A stretch of 51,100 nucleotides of DNA from Brevundimonas vancanneytii (lineage in GTDB: Bacteria; Pseudomonadota; Alphaproteobacteria; Caulobacterales; Caulobacteraceae), in the NCBI GenBank assembly GCA_945861515.1, contig CAMAVA010000005.1, positions 1 through 51,100 of the forward strand. Direction: 5' to 3'. The notes beneath the pieces are model-generated. The model worked only from the letters and a program-made list of their open reading frames with translations. It searched no databases and had not been told where the DNA came from. Positions within the stretch are counted from its first letter, which is position 1. The number at the start of each line of letters is the position of its first letter. A program made the position numbers and the translations under genes. Positions 23,945-33,328 of this stretch are shown here, piece by piece.

Positions 23945-23970
23945 CCTGACCTCCTGGCCCGGAAGTCAGG
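23945..23970. terminator. Candidate bidirectional terminator between convergent genes
   Basis: CCTGAC (23945-23950) pairs with GTCAGG (23965-23970), and TCC/GGA continues the stem inward past one mismatch around a 6-nt loop. It lies just past the di-iron gene stop and spans the stop codon of the convergent serine-hydrolase gene. No T-run is present, so confidence is modest. Confidence 0.35.
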
Positions 23971-25192
23971 TTGCCGAGACCAGGGCTTCGCTCGCCTGGG
24001 CGTGGAAGTCGGTGATCGCCACATAGACGCCGAGGCCGACCCCCATCATCAGCTGGTCCAGCTCCATCATGTTGTGGGTGAGGAAGACCATGACGGCGCC
24101 ATTTGTCGGATCGGCCTGCCACCAGCCGCCATAAGCGCCCGGCCAGCCGACGGTCCCGACCCCGCCCTTGCAGCGGGTCACCGCGGCGCCTTCAGGATCC
24201 GTTACCACAGCAAGGCCCAGGCCGAAGCCGTGGGCGGTGAAGAGCGGCATGCCGAACATGGCGCCCGAGGCGCGCTGCGCGTCGTCCAGATGGTTGGCCA
24301 TCATCAGCGCCATGGTCTGCTCCGACAGCAGCCGCACGCCATCCACGCAGCCGCCGCCAACGAACAACCGGGCAAACTTCAGATAATCGTCCGCGGTGGA
24401 CCAGAGCCCCTGCCCGCCGGACTCGAAGGCCATGTCGTCCGGTCTTTCGGCCAGGGCCGCGCCGCCGGGCGGGGCTGCCAGACTGATGGACTTTCCGCTC
24501 GCGTCAAACCCGCAGTTGGCGGCGCGCCGAGGTCGCTTTTCGGCCGGCACGTCAAAGCCCGTGTTCTTCATGCCCAGGGGGTCGAAGATCGTCCGTCGCA
24601 GAACCTCGCCCAGGCTGACACCCTCCATCCGCGCCAGCAAGAGGCCGAGCAGATCGCTGGAGGCGCTGTAGTTGAAGGCGGCGCCGGGCTGGGCGATGAG
24701 CGGCAGTCGGGCCAGACCCGCGATCCAGTCGTCCGGAGCGACATGGCTGTCCAGATCGCCGCCCAGGGCGTCGCGGTAGGCGGCCGCAATCGGACCTGAC
24801 TGGAAATCGCCATAGGTCAGGCCGGAACGATGGGTCAGCAGGTCTTCGAAGGTGATCTGTCGGATGGCAGGATCCGTCTCGTCCAGCGGACCGGACGAGC
24901 TGCGCAATACCCGCATGTCGGCAAACTCCGGCGCGAGGACGGTGATTGGGTCGGCGAGTGCAAAGCGGCCCGCCTCCATCAGGATCAGGGCCGCCAGGGC
25001 AGTGACCGGTTTGGACATGGAGGCGATACGATAGATTGTGTCCGGCTCGACCGGCAGGCCTCGGTCGGGGTCTCGCAGGCCCAGATCTGCGGAATGGACC
25101 AGGACGCCGTCCCGCCAGACCCGCGTCGCCGCCCCGACGAGGTTGCCGGCCTCCACATGGCCCTTGAGGCTGGCCGTGATCGCATCATCCAT
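23966..25192 (-). CDS. Serine hydrolase of the beta-lactamase/class C (esterase) family
   Basis: A 408-residue penicillin-binding-like serine hydrolase, more likely an esterase or peptidase than a resistance enzyme. The catalytic Ser-x-x-Lys is ASMSKP (Ser58, Lys61). The Tyr motif is FNYSASSDLLG (Tyr175). HGFGLGLAV, near residue 325, stands where KTG is found in true beta-lactamases. No signal peptide is visible from the ATG at 25192, so a cytosolic location is likely. An in-frame upstream extension of 20 codons (MHKIGNLLNRSLIFLVRNTT) would run into the divergent promoter region and is not favoured. It is divergent from a TetR gene, which probably controls it. Confidence 0.85.
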   Translation of the reverse strand: MDDAITASLKGHVEAGNLVGAATRVWRDGVLVHSADLGLRDPDRGLPVEPDTIYRIASMSKPVTALAALILMEAGRFALADPITVLAPEFADMRVLRSSSGPLDETDPAIRQITFEDLLTHRSGLTYGDFQSGPIAAAYRDALGGDLDSHVAPDDWIAGLARLPLIAQPGAAFNYSASSDLLGLLLARMEGVSLGEVLRRTIFDPLGMKNTGFDVPAEKRPRRAANCGFDASGKSISLAAPPGGAALAERPDDMAFESGGQGLWSTADDYLKFARLFVGGGCVDGVRLLSEQTMALMMANHLDDAQRASGAMFGMPLFTAHGFGLGLAVVTDPEGAAVTRCKGGVGTVGWPGAYGGWWQADPTNGAVMVFLTHNMMELDQLMMGVGLGVYVAITDFHAQASEALVSAT

Positions 25193-25269
25193 GGTCGTGT
25201 TCCGCACCAGAAATATAAGACTCCTATTTAATAGATTGCCTATTTTATGCAACTGCCTATCCTGAAGCC
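25193..25269. promoter_or_regulatory. Divergent promoter/operator region between serine hydrolase and TetR genes
   Basis: This 77-nt gap is clearly A+T-rich. It contains the palindrome CTATTTAATAG (25224-25234) and three CCTAT words at 25223, 25239 and 25256, spaced 16 and 17 nt apart. Divergent promoters with binding sites for the adjacent TetR protein are the natural reading. Confidence 0.45.
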
Positions 25270-25893
25270 ATGGCAGAGGACTTCACCGACAATCCCCGCC
25301 GGCGCCCAAAGGGCGACAAGCGGGACCGGACCCGTCAGCGCATACTTGAGGCCGCCAGGGATCTGATCCGCGAAAAGGGTCATGAGCAGACCACGCTACA
25401 GGCCGTGGCCGCCCGGGCCGGCATGACCAGCGGCGCCATCTATGGCAATTTCAGGAACCGCGATGACCTGTTCGTCGCCCTGTCCGAAGCCTACTGGGTG
25501 CCGATCAAGCCGCGCTTCAAGGATGACTCCAGCTTCGCCGAAAAGATGCTGGAACTGGCGCGGGCCACCGTCGCGGCGATCCCGGAGAGACAGGAAGCGG
25601 CCTATGGCCGGCTCACCGGCATGGCCCACGCCCTGCGCAGCGAGACCCTGGCCGCCAGGGTCCATGAGGTGACGACAGCGGACTTTGAGCAAGGCGCCGC
25701 CTGGATCCGGCAGACAGCCGCCCCGGATGAACTGCCCATGTCGCCCGAGATCCTTGTGCGGGTGATCCACGCCCTGACAGAGGGCCTGATGCTGCAGCGC
25801 TTTCTCACCCCCGACCTGGTTCCTGACGAGGTCTTCTACGCAGCCTTCGCAGCCCTGACCGGCAGGCCACGGAACGGAACCCCAGGCCCCTGA
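25270..25893 (+). CDS. TetR family transcriptional regulator
   Basis: A 207-residue repressor-type protein. The N-terminal helix-turn-helix domain is complete: RQRILEAARDLIREKGHEQT (residues 23-42), LQAVAARAGMTSGAIYGNFRNRDDLFVALSEAYW (43-76). The remaining helices form the ligand-binding and dimer domain. It is transcribed away from the serine-hydrolase gene across a 77-nt A+T-rich gap and probably represses it and itself. Its stop is one nucleotide from the stop of the convergent HupE-like gene. The ligand is unknown. Confidence 0.92.
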   Translation: MAEDFTDNPRRRPKGDKRDRTRQRILEAARDLIREKGHEQTTLQAVAARAGMTSGAIYGNFRNRDDLFVALSEAYWVPIKPRFKDDSSFAEKMLELARATVAAIPERQEAAYGRLTGMAHALRSETLAARVHEVTTADFEQGAAWIRQTAAPDELPMSPEILVRVIHALTEGLMLQRFLTPDLVPDEVFYAAFAALTGRPRNGTPGP

Positions 25894-25894
25894 C

Positions 25895-26929
25895 CTATCC
25901 GGCGGCGCCAAGGGCGCCGAACCGCTCCAGCAGCCAGAAGGCGGCGACCCCGCCGATTGCATAGGCCGGGGCCAGTCGAGCTATCGGAGTCCAGCCGCCG
26001 GGAAGAACCGGCTGCAGACGTCGCAGTCCCGCCATCACCACCAGGGCCGCTCCGATGAAGGCCAGCTGCCCGATCTCGACCCCCAGGTTGAACAGCAGGA
26101 GCGCGCCCAGTTCCTCCCCCTTGGGCAGCCCGATCTCGGCGACGGCTCCGGCGAAGCCGAGGCCGTGCAACAGCCCGAAAACGAGCGCCACGATCCAGGG
26201 ACTGCGACGCGCCAGGGTGGGCGGGGCGTCCCGGGGACGAAGCAGTTCGCGGGCGACAAAGACGATGCTCAAGGCGATCAGAATCTCGACCAGCCCGCTA
26301 TCGACCTTGACGACTCCGAGGGCGGCCGCCCCCAGGGTGATGCTATGGGCCAGGGTGAAGGCGGAAATGGCCTTCACGATCCGCCAGCCCGGGCCGATCA
26401 GCAGCAAAAGCGCCAGAACGAATGCCAGGTGATCGACGCCACCGGCAATGTGTTCAACGCCAAGTCCCAGATAGGCCGGGATGGCAACGCCGGCAGGTCC
26501 GGCGGGCGGTCCACCCGAATCGATCAGATAGGCCGGATTGACGGGCTTGATGACCGCCGTGATCGTCTGGCCGTCCGGCCGGACGATCCGCACCAGCACA
26601 TCAGTGACCGATTGCGAAAGGCCGTCGATCTGCAGGGTCTGACCCTGGAGTCCGGGGCCTCCGGTGATTCGCCATTCGCGGATCAGGAACCCCGGGGCCG
26701 AATACTCGCGGGCCGGCCTTGCCTCCAGCACCCCCGAGGACAGATGCGGCCGGATCTTCAGGCCCATGCTGCCGACGGTCGGCTGTTTCCAGACCACGAC
26801 ATAGTCGCCTGGCGCTGATTGGGTGATCTGCAACAACGCCGGCCGCACCTCATGGGCGGTCGCAAGGTCAAGCGTCCCCAGCACCAGAAGCCAAAGCCCC
26901 GTCAGAAGGCAAAGCAGGCGCCGCCCCAT
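25895..26929 (-). CDS. HupE/UreJ family membrane protein
   Basis: A 344-residue membrane protein. A signal-like first segment (LLCLLTGLWLLVLGTLDLATA) leads into a beta-rich extracytoplasmic part (residues 25-150, HEVRPALLQITQSAPGDYVVVWKQ). The C-terminal half is the HupE/UreJ membrane domain: GVEHIAGGVDHLAFVLALLLL near residue 163, FTLAHSITLGAAALGVV, VFGLLHGLGFAGAVAEIGLP and LLLFNLGVEIGQLAFIGAALV. Its His and Glu in helices fit metal (nickel/cobalt) movement, as proposed for HupE. No hydrogenase or urease genes are in the window. It diverges from a DUF3604 gene, and together with the parvulin gene they form a group I recall from other proteobacteria. The start is the ATG at 26929. Confidence 0.85.
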   Translation of the reverse strand: MGRRLLCLLTGLWLLVLGTLDLATAHEVRPALLQITQSAPGDYVVVWKQPTVGSMGLKIRPHLSSGVLEARPAREYSAPGFLIREWRITGGPGLQGQTLQIDGLSQSVTDVLVRIVRPDGQTITAVIKPVNPAYLIDSGGPPAGPAGVAIPAYLGLGVEHIAGGVDHLAFVLALLLLIGPGWRIVKAISAFTLAHSITLGAAALGVVKVDSGLVEILIALSIVFVARELLRPRDAPPTLARRSPWIVALVFGLLHGLGFAGAVAEIGLPKGEELGALLLFNLGVEIGQLAFIGAALVVMAGLRRLQPVLPGGWTPIARLAPAYAIGGVAAFWLLERFGALGAAG

Positions 26930-27047
26930 GTCCTTGGTCGGCCTCCCCGCCGGCAGTTTCTGAGCTACGCCTTTGACAGCCTTGGCCGCCGCGAGCAATG
27001 TTGCGGAAGGAAGAGCGCCCGACCAAGGGCGCCCGGGAGGGTTCGGG

Positions 27048-28988
27048 GTGACCAGTTTCTTTAATCGGATGACGGCGCGCGGCTGGATGGTCGCGGGCGT
27101 GGCGGCTATTGCAGTTTCCTCTGTGCTGGCAGGCGGCGCGGCCCTGACGGCGGACCAGAAACAGGCTGCAGAGGCTAAGGCCGTCCGGAAGGTGACAGGC
27201 CCGCTTCCCGGCTACAACCCTGACCGCAACGCCTATTTTGGCGACCTGCATGTCCATACCCGGCTGTCGTTCGACGCCTATATCTTCAACGTCCGCAGCT
27301 CTCCGGATGACGCCTACCGATTCGCCAAGGGCGAGACCATCGGCCATGCGGGCGGCTTCGACATCCGACTCGCCGGCGGACCGCTGGACTTCGTGGCAGT
27401 GACCGATCACTCCGAATATCTGGGCGCCATGGAGGAAGCGAACAATCCCGCCAGCCCCCTGTCCAAGCTACCCCTGGTCCAGGGCTTCTTCAGCACCGAT
27501 CCCGCCAAGATCTCTGCAGCCTTCACGGCGCTGGTCTCGGCGAACCGCAATGGCACCATGCCGAGCGAGTTCAAGGACCCGGCGATCATGGGCCGGGCCT
27601 GGAAGGAAATCCGCGACGCCGCCGCCCGCCACAATGAGCCAGGCAAGTTCACCACCTTTGTCGGCTATGAATTCACCTCGGCGCCGGACGGCAAGAACCT
27701 GCACCGCAACGTCATCTTCAAGACGGACCGGACCCCCGACCTGCCCTATTCGGCGGTCGAATCCCAGGACCCGGAAAATCTCTGGAAGTCCATGGATGGC
27801 TGGCGGGCCCGGGGCATCGAGGCCCTGGCCATTCCGCACAACATGAACGGCAGCGACGGCCTGATGTACCAGGCCAGCCATCTGGGCGGCGGCGACATCG
27901 ACAAGGCCTATGCCGAACTGCGGATGCGCAACGAGCCCCTGGCCGAGATGACCCAGATCAAGGGCACCTCGGAGACCCATCCGTCCCTGTCGCCCAATGA
28001 CGAATGGGCCAATTTCGAGCTGATGGAGGTCTATATCGGGACCAACAAGGCCGTGACCCAGTTTTCCGGCGGCTATGTCCGGGACGCCCTGAAAACCGGC
28101 CTGAAACTGCAGGACAGCCGGGGCTACAATCCCTTCAAGTTCGGCTTCATCGGCGCCAGCGATACCCACAACTCCTCCCCCGGTTCGGTGGAAGAGCGCA
28201 ACTATTTCAGCAAGGTCGGCCGGGTGGACGGCACGGCGGCCCAGCGCGGCTCTGTCCCGCCCGGCGGCGGCAAGACCTGGGACGGTGTGAAACTGGATGC
28301 GTCCCTGACCGGTGGCAGGCCCTTCGAGTCCTGGGGCGCCTCCGGCCTGGCCGGGGTCTGGGCCGAGGAGAACACGAGAGAGGCCATCTATGACGCCATG
28401 CGTCGCAAGGAGACCTTCGCCACCTCCGGCCCCCGCATCCGTGTCCGCTTCTTTGCCAGCTACAACTTTCACGATGGCCTGCTGAGCCGCGGCGACCTGG
28501 TCCATCAGGCCTACAGGCGTGGCGTTCCCATGGGCGGCGATCTGAAGACCTCGCGCGGCGCGGCGCCGCAGTTCCTGGTCTGGGGCATGCGTGATCCCAA
28601 TTCAGGCTATCTGCAGCGGGCCCAGATCGTGAAGGGCTGGATCGAGAACGGCGTCGCCAAGGAAAAGGTGTTCGACGTGGCCTGTTCCGACAACCTGCCC
28701 CTGAACCGCAAGACCTGGCGCTGCCCTGACAATGGCGCAACGGTCAACATCGCCACCTGCGAGACCTCGAAGTTCAAGGGCGATGTCGAACTTCGGACCC
28801 TCTGGACCGATCCGGACTTCGACCCCCGCCAGCGGGCCTTCTACTATGTGCGGGTCCTGGAAAATCCTTCCTGCCGGTGGTCCACCTGGGATGCGATCCG
28901 CAATGGCACGCCGCCCAACCCGAAAATGCTCCCGACCATCATCGAGCGGGCCTGGTCTTCCCCGATCTGGTATGATCCGAAAGCCTGA
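27048..28988 (+). CDS. DUF3604 family protein, exported
   Basis: A 646-residue protein read from a GTG at 27048 with GGGAGG upstream; a signal or anchor segment follows (TARGWMVAGVAAIAVSSVLAGGAALT). Near residue 60 RNAYFGDLHVHTRLSFDAY carries the His-x-His of PHP-type metal sites, and FVAVTDHSEYLG near residue 113 continues it (Asp-His). GYEFTSAPDGKNLHRN (residues 206-221) and FGFIGASDTHNSSPGS (364-379) supply further His and Asp. The family is widespread in marine and soil proteobacteria and has no firm function; a metal-dependent phosphoesterase-like or similar hydrolase is suggested by the motifs. Its TGA overlaps the start of the peptidyl-prolyl isomerase gene by 17 nt. Confidence 0.85.
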   Translation: MTSFFNRMTARGWMVAGVAAIAVSSVLAGGAALTADQKQAAEAKAVRKVTGPLPGYNPDRNAYFGDLHVHTRLSFDAYIFNVRSSPDDAYRFAKGETIGHAGGFDIRLAGGPLDFVAVTDHSEYLGAMEEANNPASPLSKLPLVQGFFSTDPAKISAAFTALVSANRNGTMPSEFKDPAIMGRAWKEIRDAAARHNEPGKFTTFVGYEFTSAPDGKNLHRNVIFKTDRTPDLPYSAVESQDPENLWKSMDGWRARGIEALAIPHNMNGSDGLMYQASHLGGGDIDKAYAELRMRNEPLAEMTQIKGTSETHPSLSPNDEWANFELMEVYIGTNKAVTQFSGGYVRDALKTGLKLQDSRGYNPFKFGFIGASDTHNSSPGSVEERNYFSKVGRVDGTAAQRGSVPPGGGKTWDGVKLDASLTGGRPFESWGASGLAGVWAEENTREAIYDAMRRKETFATSGPRIRVRFFASYNFHDGLLSRGDLVHQAYRRGVPMGGDLKTSRGAAPQFLVWGMRDPNSGYLQRAQIVKGWIENGVAKEKVFDVACSDNLPLNRKTWRCPDNGATVNIATCETSKFKGDVELRTLWTDPDFDPRQRAFYYVRVLENPSCRWSTWDAIRNGTPPNPKMLPTIIERAWSSPIWYDPKA

Positions 28989-29844
28989 AGAGTCGGCTCC
29001 GGGACGGGACTGGCGTGCTCTGGCGCGGGCCGTCCTGAATGAGCCCCTCACCCATTTCATGGCCATCGGGGTCGTTCTGCTGCTGGCCGCCGCCGGTCTG
29101 AAGGCGCTTGAGCGTCCGGTGCTGAAGGTCGATGCGGGCGAGATTTCGCAGCTGGTCGCCTATTGGCAGGTCCAGACCCAGCGCGCCCCGACCCCGGAAG
29201 AGCTTCAGGGCATCATCCGCGAACGGGTCGATGAAGAGATTCTGGCGCGGGAAGCCATCCGGCTGGGGCTCGACCAGGACGACCTGATCATCCGCCGTCG
29301 CCTGGCCCAGAAGATGGCGTTTGCCGGCGAGGATGTCAGCCCTGTCGCAGAACCCGACGACGCCGCCCTGCGGGAACGGTTCCGTCGCAACCCCGACCAG
29401 TACGCCAACCCGCCCCTGCTGACCTTCCGCCATGTCTTCTTCAGTGACGACCGCGCGGGCGGCGGCGGGCGGGTCGCCGCCGAAACTGTGCTTCGAAGCG
29501 GAGCGGCCGACAGCGAGACCGGCGATCCCTTCGTCCTGCCGCGCAGCTATCGCCAGGTCCGGGGATCGGACCTGCTGCGCGACTATGGCCCGGACTTCAT
29601 CCAGGCTGCCCTGACCGCCCCCGTCGGCCAATGGACCGGACCGGTTCGCTCGGCCTATGGCTGGCATCTGCTCCGGGTCGACGCCCGGCAGAAGGGCGGC
29701 CCGGCCGATTTCGAGACGGTCAAGGCGCAGGTGCGCGACGACTATCTGGAAGCGGCGCGCGACAACGCCAATGCGGCCTTCATGGACCGCCTGCGCGCGC
29801 GATATGTGATCGAGGTGGCGGAGGCCCCTGCCGGGAAGCCTTAA
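28972..29844 (+). CDS. Membrane-anchored parvulin-type peptidyl-prolyl isomerase
   Basis: A 290-residue protein with one N-terminal membrane segment (about residues 24-42, HFMAIGVVLLLAAAGLKAL), then a SurA/PpiC-like chaperone helix region (ISQLVAYWQVQTQRAPTPEEL, REAIRLGLDQDDLIIRRRL) and a parvulin-like domain near residues 140-245 (LTFRHVFFSDDRA, then WTGPVRSAYGWHLLRVDARQ). The periplasmic folding of an exported partner is the likely job; the overlapping DUF3604 protein is the obvious candidate. The start at ATG 28972 lies inside the end of the DUF3604 gene. A longer frame of 80 codons upstream is the shadow of that gene. Confidence 0.85.
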   Translation: MIRKPEESAPGRDWRALARAVLNEPLTHFMAIGVVLLLAAAGLKALERPVLKVDAGEISQLVAYWQVQTQRAPTPEELQGIIRERVDEEILAREAIRLGLDQDDLIIRRRLAQKMAFAGEDVSPVAEPDDAALRERFRRNPDQYANPPLLTFRHVFFSDDRAGGGGRVAAETVLRSGAADSETGDPFVLPRSYRQVRGSDLLRDYGPDFIQAALTAPVGQWTGPVRSAYGWHLLRVDARQKGGPADFETVKAQVRDDYLEAARDNANAAFMDRLRARYVIEVAEAPAGKP

Positions 29845-29912
29845 GCCACGATCGGAAACAGCCCCTATCCAGCGGATCGACCCACCTTTCGGTCGCGCGG
29901 CTCATCGCACCC

Positions 29913-30812
29913 TCAAGCCGGGAGCGACGTCGCCATCTCCAGGGGCGTCACATCCACCCCGACCTTGATCACCTGTTCGCCCGAGCCCAGGACCACGCCG
30001 CCGATGGGGGCGACGTCGGAATAGTCGCGGCCCTTGGCCAGGACGATATGGTCTTCGGCCACGACCAGGGCGTTGGTGGGGTCAAAGCCGATCCAGCCGA
30101 CATGGGGTCCGCACCAGAGGTCGACCCAGGCGTGGGTCGCGTCGGCGCCCTCCAGCCGGGGGCGGCCTGGCGCCGGATAGGTGCGCAGATAGCCGCTGAC
30201 ATAGGCCGCGGCCAGGCCCAGGCCCCGCAGGCCGGCGATCATGATCTGGGCGAAGTCCTGACAGACCCCGTGCCGGGCCTCGAAGGCGTCTATGGCCAGG
30301 GTCCGGACATCGGTGGAGTCTGAATCATAGACGAAATCCGCCTTGATCCGGCGCGTCAGGTCAAAGGCCGCCTCGATGACCGGCCGGCCGGGCGTGAAGC
30401 TGATGGCGGCATAGGCGGAGATGGCCGGATGGGTGGCCGTCATGGCCGTGGGGTAGAGGAAATGCGCCGGCGATCCCAGGTCCAGGCCGGCGACAGCGAA
30501 ACCCTGTTCCCGAACCCGCTCCCAGGCTTCCCCGCCGAGCGGGGCGGTGCGGACCGGCCGGATGACGTCGACTCTCGAAGAGGCCAGGATTTTCAGCTCG
30601 CGATGGGGCGTCTCTATGATGGCGGTGACTACCGGCTCGCCAAACTGGCCGATGTGGTTCTCGATCCGGGTCGGAACCGGGGTGATCTTCAGGCTGGTGG
30701 ACAGCACCGACTGGTCGGGCGCGGCCTGGGGCGACAGGCGAAGGGCGCAGCGCGCAAAGGTGACGGGCTTTTCGTAGAGATAGGTCGTCAGATGGCGCAG
30801 CGAATAGATCAC
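29913..30812 (-). CDS. Transglutaminase-like family protein (short)
   Basis: A 299-residue protein with the bacterial transglutaminase-like N-terminal sandwich (RHLTTYLYEKPVTFARCALRLSP) followed by the cysteine-protease-like core. The triad is GVCQDFAQ (Cys184), ADATHAWVDLW (His227) and FDPTNAL (Asp244). Such proteins act as amidases or peptidases or form isopeptide bonds. It overlaps the ATP-grasp/alpha-E gene by 4 nt and is the last gene of an operon that also encodes a second, much larger transglutaminase. No signal peptide is seen, so a cytosolic site is expected. Confidence 0.9.
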   Translation of the reverse strand: MIYSLRHLTTYLYEKPVTFARCALRLSPQAAPDQSVLSTSLKITPVPTRIENHIGQFGEPVVTAIIETPHRELKILASSRVDVIRPVRTAPLGGEAWERVREQGFAVAGLDLGSPAHFLYPTAMTATHPAISAYAAISFTPGRPVIEAAFDLTRRIKADFVYDSDSTDVRTLAIDAFEARHGVCQDFAQIMIAGLRGLGLAAAYVSGYLRTYPAPGRPRLEGADATHAWVDLWCGPHVGWIGFDPTNALVVAEDHIVLAKGRDYSDVAPIGGVVLGSGEQVIKVGVDVTPLEMATSLPA

Positions 30813-33328
30813 GCCAGGCCGCCGAGCTTCTTGGTCGGAGTGGCGTTCGACCCCTGCAGGAAATAGCGGTCGGCCACGGCATTGGACAGCTGCATGAGCA
30901 TCTGTTCGAACTCCAGCGCTGTCTCCGCTCCCAGATCGGCCGCATCCTCGGTGTCAACCCGGCTGCCCAGCTGGATCAGCAGGCGCATGGGCGCTTCGGG
31001 CATGCCGTCTTCCAGCAGGCTGGGCAGGGCGGCGAAATGGGTGCGCAGGGTCACGACCTGAAAGGCCACGGATCTGGGATTATAGGGATCCAGCATCACC
31101 AGATCCCGGACCGGGACCAGGGCCAGACCGACCAGATAGCGGGACCGATAGGTGATCTGGCTGTCCACCAGATCCAGCAGCAGGTCCAGGTCGTCGGGTG
31201 TGGCGTCTTCCCCGGCCAGGTGACGCATGATCCGGCAGGTGTTGACCCCCCGCTCGATCCGGCGGCCCATGTCGAGGAAACGCCAGCCCGCCACCCGGTT
31301 CATGTTCTCCTGGGCCAGACCCGACAGGGTGGCCAGGGCCTGAAGCGCGGTCTCGGCCCGGGCCAGGCCTTCGGCCTCGGTCAGCAACACCTCGCCCTGA
31401 CCGGACAGACGCCGTTCCAGGTCCTGCAGCAGTTTCCAGAAGTCTTCCGACAGGCGCTCGCGCATGCTGGCCGCCGCCCGCCGGGCCGAACGGACCAGGC
31501 GGATGACCGAACCATAGGCGTCTTCGTCATGCAGGGCGCTGGCGACAAAGCCCGACACCCGCTGCGGCGGATGGGCTTCGCTGACGGCGCCCCATTCGGT
31601 CAGCAGCCCCTGCAGCTTGACCATGGTCTCTCCGGCGCTGTGCAGGGCGGCGTCCGAGTCCATCAGGCTGGTGCAGAGGCTTCGCACCAGGCGAAGGGTG
31701 CCCTCGGCCCGTTCCAGATACCGGCCCAGCCAGAACAGGTTGTCGGCGGCGCGGCTGGGCAGGTTGCCCATGATCCGCCGCACCTTCACATCATCCCTCT
31801 GGGTCATCAGCGAGACCCGGTCGACCGGCCCGTCCGACAGCACCCAGACATCCGCCGCCTGGGCGCCGTCGCCCATGGACAGGGCGCGGGCGTCCTTCTG
31901 GTCGGACACACGGCAGAAGCCTCCGGGCATGACCTTCCAGCCGTCCGGCGTTGCCGCCGCAAACACCCGCAGGACGAAGGGGCTGGCCCGGGGCGCGCCA
32001 TCGCGCCAGGCCGGGGTGGTGGATAGCTTGACCACCTCCTGGCCGACAAAGTCCACGGGCCGTTCATGCATGGCGTCGATCAGGGACCGACGCATGTCCG
32101 GGGTCAGGTCGGCGAGCATGCGCGGGCCCCGGGCCAGGGCCGGGTGCCCCTTGCCGCCAAAGGCCGCTGCAATGGCCAGGCTGTCGATGCGGCTGTCGAC
32201 CAGGCTGCGCTCCCGGGGCTGGCCGCACCACCAGGTGGCGATGTTGGGCAGAAGCAGGTCCTCGCCCAGGACCCGGCGGCTCAGGGCCGGCAGGAAACTC
32301 AGCAGGGCGCGGGATTCCAGCAGGCCGGACCCCGGCATGTTGGACACCACCACCCCGCCGGCCCGAATGGCCTCCAGCAGGCCGGGCACGCCCAGCTGCG
32401 AGGCGCTGTTCAGTTCCAGCGGATCGATGAAATCGGCGTCCACCCGCCGCCAGATGACGTCGGCGCGCTTCAGCCCGGCGATGGTGCGCACATAGGCCTG
32501 GCCGTCCCGCACGACCAGATCCTCGCCCTCGACCAGCAGGAAGCCCAGATAGCGGGCCAGATGGGCCTGTTCGAAATAGGTCTCGCTGAAGGGGCCCGGC
32601 GTCAGCAGGCAGATGCGCGGGTCGCTGCGGTGGGCGGCCTCAGCCAGGCTGGCGCGGAAGTCGCCGAAGAAAGGCGCCAGCCGCTGGACGTTCATGCCGT
32701 TGTAGAGGTTGGGAAAGGCCCGCGACAGGACCAGCCGGTTTTCCAGGGCATAGCCAGCCCCTGACGGCGCCTGGGTACGGTCGTCCAGCACCCACCAGCG
32801 ACCGTCCGGGCCCCGCCCAAGGTCGGCGGCATAGATGTGCATGGGCCGGCCGCCCGGTATCGAGACGCCTCGCATGGCGCGGATGAAGTCGCTGCTGCCG
32901 GTCACGGCCGCCGCCGGCAGATGGCCTTCGCTGACCAGCCTGGCTTCGCCATAGACGTCCGTCAGCACCGCTTCGATCAGCCCGGCCCTCTGTTCGACCC
33001 CCTTGGCGATCTGGGCCCATTCGGCTTCCCCCAGGATGAGCGGCAGGGGATTGAGCGGCCAGGTCCGTTCGTTGTCATCGCCATAGATGCGGTGGGAGAC
33101 GCCGCTATCGCGGATATGCCGCGTGGCCAGGGCGAAGCGATCCTCGAACTCGCCGGGCGGAAAGGAGGCCAGATCGCCCAGATACCGCATCCAGGCCTGA
33201 GACATGGATCCGTCCCGGCCGATCAGCTCGTCCGGCGCATCGGCGAACGGCCGATAGCTGTCCAGCCATTCCTGGAGTCGGGCCTGCGCGCCGGCCCCTC
33301 TACGGCGAAGGGCGGTGTCAGAGGCCAC
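30809..33328 (-). CDS. Circularly permuted ATP-grasp protein fused to an alpha-E domain
   Basis: An 839-residue fusion. The first ~480 residues are the circularly permuted ATP-grasp type 2 domain: [21 protein letters not shown] (residues 79-99), [23 protein letters not shown] (176-198), and [13 protein letters not shown] near residue 266. The last ~310 residues, from [22 protein letters not shown] near residue 532, form the all-helical alpha-E domain, with [21 protein letters not shown] later. In many genomes the two domains are separate proteins. ATP-grasp folds make amide bonds with ATP, and comparative genomics has linked this group to peptide tagging or synthesis. It overlaps the upstream DUF2126 gene by 11 nt and the downstream transglutaminase gene by 4 nt, so the three are one translational unit. 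Confidence 0.92.
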   Translation of the reverse strand: MASDTALRRRGAGAQARLQEWLDSYRPFADAPDELIGRDGSMSQAWMRYLGDLASFPPGEFEDRFALATRHIRDSGVSHRIYGDDNERTWPLNPLPLILGEAEWAQIAKGVEQRAGLIEAVLTDVYGEARLVSEGHLPAAAVTGSSDFIRAMRGVSIPGGRPMHIYAADLGRGPDGRWWVLDDRTQAPSGAGYALENRLVLSRAFPNLYNGMNVQRLAPFFGDFRASLAEAAHRSDPRICLLTPGPFSETYFEQAHLARYLGFLLVEGEDLVVRDGQAYVRTIAGLKRADVIWRRVDADFIDPLELNSASQLGVPGLLEAIRAGGVVVSNMPGSGLLESRALLSFLPALSRRVLGEDLLLPNIATWWCGQPRERSLVDSRIDSLAIAAAFGGKGHPALARGPRMLADLTPDMRRSLIDAMHERPVDFVGQEVVKLSTTPAWRDGAPRASPFVLRVFAAATPDGWKVMPGGFCRVSDQKDARALSMGDGAQAADVWVLSDGPVDRVSLMTQRDDVKVRRIMGNLPSRAADNLFWLGRYLERAEGTLRLVRSLCTSLMDSDAALHSAGETMVKLQGLLTEWGAVSEAHPPQRVSGFVASALHDEDAYGSVIRLVRSARRAAASMRERLSEDFWKLLQDLERRLSGQGEVLLTEAEGLARAETALQALATLSGLAQENMNRVAGWRFLDMGRRIERGVNTCRIMRHLAGEDATPDDLDLLLDLVDSQITYRSRYLVGLALVPVRDLVMLDPYNPRSVAFQVVTLRTHFAALPSLLEDGMPEAPMRLLIQLGSRVDTEDAADLGAETALEFEQMLMQLSNAVADRYFLQGSNATPTKKLGGLA

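Noticed and set aside
23966-25192. Antibiotic-resistance beta-lactamase
   Set aside because: The Ser-x-x-Lys fold is shared with esterases; there is no signal peptide and HGFG replaces the KTG triad, so resistance is not supported.
25895-26929. HupE-like gene as part of a hydrogenase operon
   Set aside because: No hydrogenase structural or maturation gene occurs in the window; the neighbours are DUF3604 and parvulin genes.
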